From Marinobacterium rhizophilum (GTDB taxonomy: Bacteria; Pseudomonadota; Gammaproteobacteria; Pseudomonadales; Balneatricaceae), in contig NZ_CP073347.1 in the NCBI RefSeq assembly GCF_024397915.1, positions 2,666,001-2,730,000 on the forward strand: a DNA stretch of 64,000 nucleotides. The letters are read 5' to 3'. Position numbers and translations under genes: made by a program. The first letter of the stretch is position 1. Each line of letters opens with the position of its first letter. The notes beneath the pieces are model-generated. The model had not been told where the DNA came from and made no database searches. It saw only the letters and a program-made list of their open reading frames with translations. This document shows, piece by piece, positions 61,383 to 64,000 of this stretch.

Positions 61383-61724
61383 ATGCATGAACCCCTGAGC
61401 CAGATCCCCGCCGACGACCCTGCCAGCCAGCCTGGACCCGAGGGCCTCATGCGCCTCGGCGGGCTGCAGCGAAACCGGCCACAACCTTGTTCGCCACTGG
61501 GCCGAGACCTGAGCCCCCCGACCTGCCGTTACCGCGCCACACGGAACCCCAGCATGACCGCACCCCTGAGCCAGATCCCCGCCGACGACCCTGCCAGCCA
61601 GCCTGGACCCGAGGGCCTCCTGCGCCTCGGCGGGCTGCAGCGAAACCGGCCACAACCTTGTTCGCCACTGGGCCGAGACCTGAGCCCCCCGACCTACCAT
61701 TGCCGCCCACACGGAAGCCAGCAT
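61383..61724 (+). repeat. Two 171-bp tandem repeats between piuC and the oxidase gene
   Basis: Two nearly identical copies (period 171 bp, checked at two internal landmarks). Each starts like the downstream oxidase gene (ATG ACC GCA CCC CTG..., encoding MTAPLSQIPAD) and ends with the 3' end of piuC (CGCCACTGGGCCGAGACCTG). The open frames they create on both strands exist only because 171 is a multiple of three, and are not called as genes. Confidence 0.85.
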
Positions 61725-62826
61725 GACCGCCCCGCTTAACGCCATTCCCGCCGACCTTGTCAGCCTGTCCGACTACGAACGCCATGCCCGCCAGCTGCTG
61801 CCCCACAGCCTGTTCGAATACATTGCCGGCGGCGGCGCCGATGAGCTGACGCTGCAGCGCAACCGCACGGCGCTGGATCGTATCCAGCTGCTGCCCCGGG
61901 TTCTGCGCGATGTTACCCAGGGCTCCACCCACACAAGGGTGCTGGATGAAACCCTGCGCCACCCCATCCTGCTGGCACCGGTGGCGTTTCAGCGCATGGT
62001 GCACCCGGACGGTGAGCTGGCCACGGCCCGCGCCGCCGACGCCCTGGATACCGCCATGGTCGTCAGCACCCTGGCTTCCCACAGCCTGGAGGACATTGCT
62101 ACCCAGACCCGGGCCGGGAAATGGTTTCAACTCTATTTTCAGCAGGACAGCGATTTCACCCTGTCCCTGGTCAGGCGCGCCGAACAGGCCGGCTACAGCA
62201 AGCTGGTGGTCACGGTGGATGCGCCGCTGCATGGCATTCGCAACCGCGCCCAGCGTGCCGGTTTTGAACTGCCGGACACTGTCGAGGCCGTCAACCTGCG
62301 TGAACGCCCACCCCTGCCCCGGGCCGTACTGGAACCCAGCCAGAGCATTGTGTTCCAGGGCATGATGAGCGAGGTACCCGGCTGGGATCAGCTGGAATGG
62401 CTGTCGCGCCAGACGTCCCTGCCGATTATCGTCAAGGGCGTGCTGCACCCGCAGGATGCAATCCGCGTGGCCGGCATGGGACTGGCCGGCGTGGTGGTGT
62501 CCAATCATGGGGGCCGGGCGCTGGACTGCGTGCCTTCCGCCATCGAGATGCTGCCACAGATTCGCGCCGCCACCGGGCCCAGCTTCTGCGTGTTGTTCGA
62601 TGGCGGCATCAGCCGCGGCACCGATGTGTTCAAGGCCCTGGCGCTGGGCGCCAACGCCGTGCTGCTTGGCCGGCCCCAGCTCTATGCCCTGGCTGTTGCC
62701 GGCGCCCCCGGCGTCGCCCACATGCTGCGGGTGCTGCGTGAGGAACTGGAAGTCTGCATGGCGCTGGCCGGTACGCCCTGCATCCGCGACATCACCCCCG
62801 CCGCGCTGTACCAAAGCCGTTTTTAA
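61723..62826 (+). CDS. FMN-dependent alpha-hydroxyacid oxidase/dehydrogenase
   Basis: A 367-residue TIM-barrel flavoprotein of the glycolate oxidase / L-lactate dehydrogenase family, oxidising an alpha-hydroxyacid to the ketoacid. Motifs seen are FEYIAGGGADELTLQRNRTA, the FMN-binding PILLAPVAFQRMVHPDGELA, WFQLYFQQD, VVTVDAP, PIIVKGVLHPQDAI with the flavin Lys, the active-site VVSNHGGRALDCVPS with catalytic His, and the phosphate-binding FDGGISRGTDVFKALALGAN and LLGRP. The substrate cannot be told from sequence. It follows piuC after a repeat block, so its link to iron uptake is positional only. Confidence 0.9.
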   Translation: MTAPLNAIPADLVSLSDYERHARQLLPHSLFEYIAGGGADELTLQRNRTALDRIQLLPRVLRDVTQGSTHTRVLDETLRHPILLAPVAFQRMVHPDGELATARAADALDTAMVVSTLASHSLEDIATQTRAGKWFQLYFQQDSDFTLSLVRRAEQAGYSKLVVTVDAPLHGIRNRAQRAGFELPDTVEAVNLRERPPLPRAVLEPSQSIVFQGMMSEVPGWDQLEWLSRQTSLPIIVKGVLHPQDAIRVAGMGLAGVVVSNHGGRALDCVPSAIEMLPQIRAATGPSFCVLFDGGISRGTDVFKALALGANAVLLGRPQLYALAVAGAPGVAHMLRVLREELEVCMALAGTPCIRDITPAALYQSRF

Positions 62827-62852
62827 GACGCCATATCCCCGGCACCAGAACG

Positions 62853-62894
62853 AAAAAAGCCCCCGCCACGGGTCCGAAGACCCGTCGCGGGGGC
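62853..62894 (-). terminator. Rho-independent terminator after the TRAP permease gene
   Basis: On the minus strand GCCCCCGCGACGGGT pairs with ACCCGTGGCGGGGGC around CTTCGG and is followed by TTTTTT. It ends the dctM transcript and may also stop the convergent oxidase transcript. Confidence 0.93.
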
Positions 62895-62934
62895 AACCAC
62901 AATGCGAAGCGGTAACGCCTGCCCGCTGCCGCGG

Positions 62935-64000
62935 CTACACCAGCCCCAGCGCCAAGACCGGAAACAGGATCAGCAGTACCAGGCGCAGCAGGTCCGACAA
63001 TACGAACGGGAAAACACCGCGGAAGATCTGCCCCATGGGCACGTCCGGCGCCACGCTCTTGATAACGAAGACGTTCATACCGACCGGCGGGGTAATAAGA
63101 CCCAGCTCCACCGTGATCACCGCGACTATACCGAACCAGACCGGATCAAAGCCCGCTTCGATGATCAGTGGCAGCACCACCGGCACGGTCAGCAGCAGCA
63201 TGGCGATGCTGTCCATCACGCAGCCCAGCAGGATAAACAGCAGCAGCACGGCAAAAAGCACACCGTAGGGCGGCCAGCCCATCTGACCGACAAATTCGGT
63301 GAGGAAGAAGGAAATGCGCGACACCGACAGGAAGTAGCCGAAGATCTCTGCGCCGACGATCATAAAGAAGATCATTGCGCTCAGCGCCAGCGCCTCCTCC
63401 ACCGCCGACTTGAAGCCGGCCCAGCCCATGCCGCGGTACAGCGCCACCAGCAGGGTGGCGAAGGCGCCGATGGCCGCCGCTTCGGTTGGCGTGAAGATGC
63501 CGCTGTAGATGCCGCCGATAATGATCGCGAATACGAACATGAAGGGGACAAAGCCCCACATGCCAACAATCTTCTGTTTCAGCGTGGTCGGCTCACCGGC
63601 GCGGGCCAGCTGTGGATAAAAGTGCACCAGCAGGGCAATGGTGGCGCAATACAGCAGCAGACCCAGGATGCCCGGCACAAGACCGGCGATAAACATGTCG
63701 CCCACCGACTGCTCGGTAATCAGCGCATAGAGCAGCAAGGCGATGCTCGGCGGAATCATGATGCCCAGGGTACCGCCCGCCGCCAGGGTGCCGGTCGCCA
63801 GGGAGTCGGCATAGCCGTGCTTGCGCATTTCCGGCAGTGCCACCCGCGACATGCTGGCCGCCGTGGCCACCGAGGAACCGGAGATGGCCGAAAAGGTCCC
63901 GCAGGCCGATACCGCCGCCAGCGCCATGCCGCCACGCCAGCCGCCAAACAGCGAGCGCGCCGCATTGAACAGCTCGCTGGACATGTTGGCGTGGGAGGCC
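62935..64000 (-). CDS. dctM: TRAP transporter large permease DctM, partial
   Basis: This gene enters from the right edge, so its N-terminal part is missing; the frame is open through 64000 and the ATG at 63984 is internal. The 355 visible residues hold about nine membrane helices and DctM motifs (SACGTFSAISGSSVATAASM, GTLGIMIPPSIALLLYALIT, FTPTEAAAIGAFATLLVALY, GCVMDSIAMLLLTVPVVLPL, LGLITPPVGMNVFVI). DctM is the sodium-coupled channel subunit working with DctP and DctQ, expected just outside the window. Confidence 0.95.
   Translation of the reverse strand, partial: ASHANMSSELFNAARSLFGGWRGGMALAAVSACGTFSAISGSSVATAASMSRVALPEMRKHGYADSLATGTLAAGGTLGIMIPPSIALLLYALITEQSVGDMFIAGLVPGILGLLLYCATIALLVHFYPQLARAGEPTTLKQKIVGMWGFVPFMFVFAIIIGGIYSGIFTPTEAAAIGAFATLLVALYRGMGWAGFKSAVEEALALSAMIFFMIVGAEIFGYFLSVSRISFFLTEFVGQMGWPPYGVLFAVLLLFILLGCVMDSIAMLLLTVPVVLPLIIEAGFDPVWFGIVAVITVELGLITPPVGMNVFVIKSVAPDVPMGQIFRGVFPFVLSDLLRLVLLILFPVLALGLV

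Noticed and set aside
61383..61739. A 118-codon plus-strand frame over the tandem repeats
   Set aside because: It encodes two copies of a Pro/Gln-rich repeat peptide made of gene-end fragments; more likely debris than a gene.
61447..62814. A 455-codon minus-strand frame over the oxidase gene and the 171-bp repeats
   Set aside because: Antisense of a clear flavoprotein gene; its length comes from codon bias and from a repeat period divisible by three.

Overview
The window is about 64 kb of a high-GC (near 60% by eye) gammaproteobacterial chromosome. The polar-flagellum gene set (fleQ/fleS, fliS-fliD-flaG-fliC, flgBCDE, flgFGHIJKL, flgA-flgM-flgN), the MASE1 hybrid kinases and the Ton/siderophore cassette suggest a marine Oceanospirillales-like organism (Marinobacterium-type). 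The genus is a guess from gene content, not a measurement.

Region 1 (1-23000) is a flagellar regulon, mostly on the minus strand. It runs from the start of the sensor kinase FleS and the sigma-54 activator FleQ, through the filament block fliS, fliD, flaG and an oversized fliC, to the hook-basal-body and hook-junction genes flgL to flgB. The plus-strand set flgA, flgM, flgN closes it. Readable promoters give a two-tier hierarchy: sigma-54 elements before flgB and flgF, and sigma-28 elements before fliC and flgM. Between fliC and flgL lies an accessory patch: a small FliT-like gene, a REP-associated tyrosine transposase (RAYT) and its flanking REPIN repeats. Two intergenic spaces (flgE/flgF and flgA/flgM) hold strictly 7-bp-phased degenerate repeats; a shorter tract of the same kind lies near 60.6 kb.

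Region 2 (23000-55000) is a signalling island. A Wsp-like chemosensory operon (CheW, CheR-TPR, CheW, MCP, CheA-REC, CheB) ends in a hybrid kinase with an N-terminal receiver, and has no CheY and no GGDEF protein. Upstream lie four related large hybrid kinases (three with MASE1 and a CHASE-like sensor) and two response regulators, one carrying an EAL c-di-GMP phosphodiesterase domain. Odd points are a 12-G homopolymer inside one cheW, a CheB whose receiver has lost its phospho-acceptor, an atypical MCP tip and a shared receiver-like pseudo-domain in the kinases. The inferred flow is MCP/CheA to the receiver of the terminal hybrid kinase, with all kinases ending in HPt domains that could feed the two response regulators and lower c-di-GMP.

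Region 3 (55000-64000) begins with tRNA-Arg(CCT). A Fur-box candidate precedes exbB-exbD-exbD-tonB, a catecholate-type siderophore receptor and its PiuC/YbiX 2-oxoglutarate dioxygenase. One of the two ExbD proteins has Asn in place of the membrane Asp. A 171-bp tandem repeat, apparently built from piuC 3' and hydroxyacid-oxidase 5' sequence, separates piuC from an FMN-dependent alpha-hydroxyacid oxidase. The window ends inside a TRAP transporter large permease (dctM).
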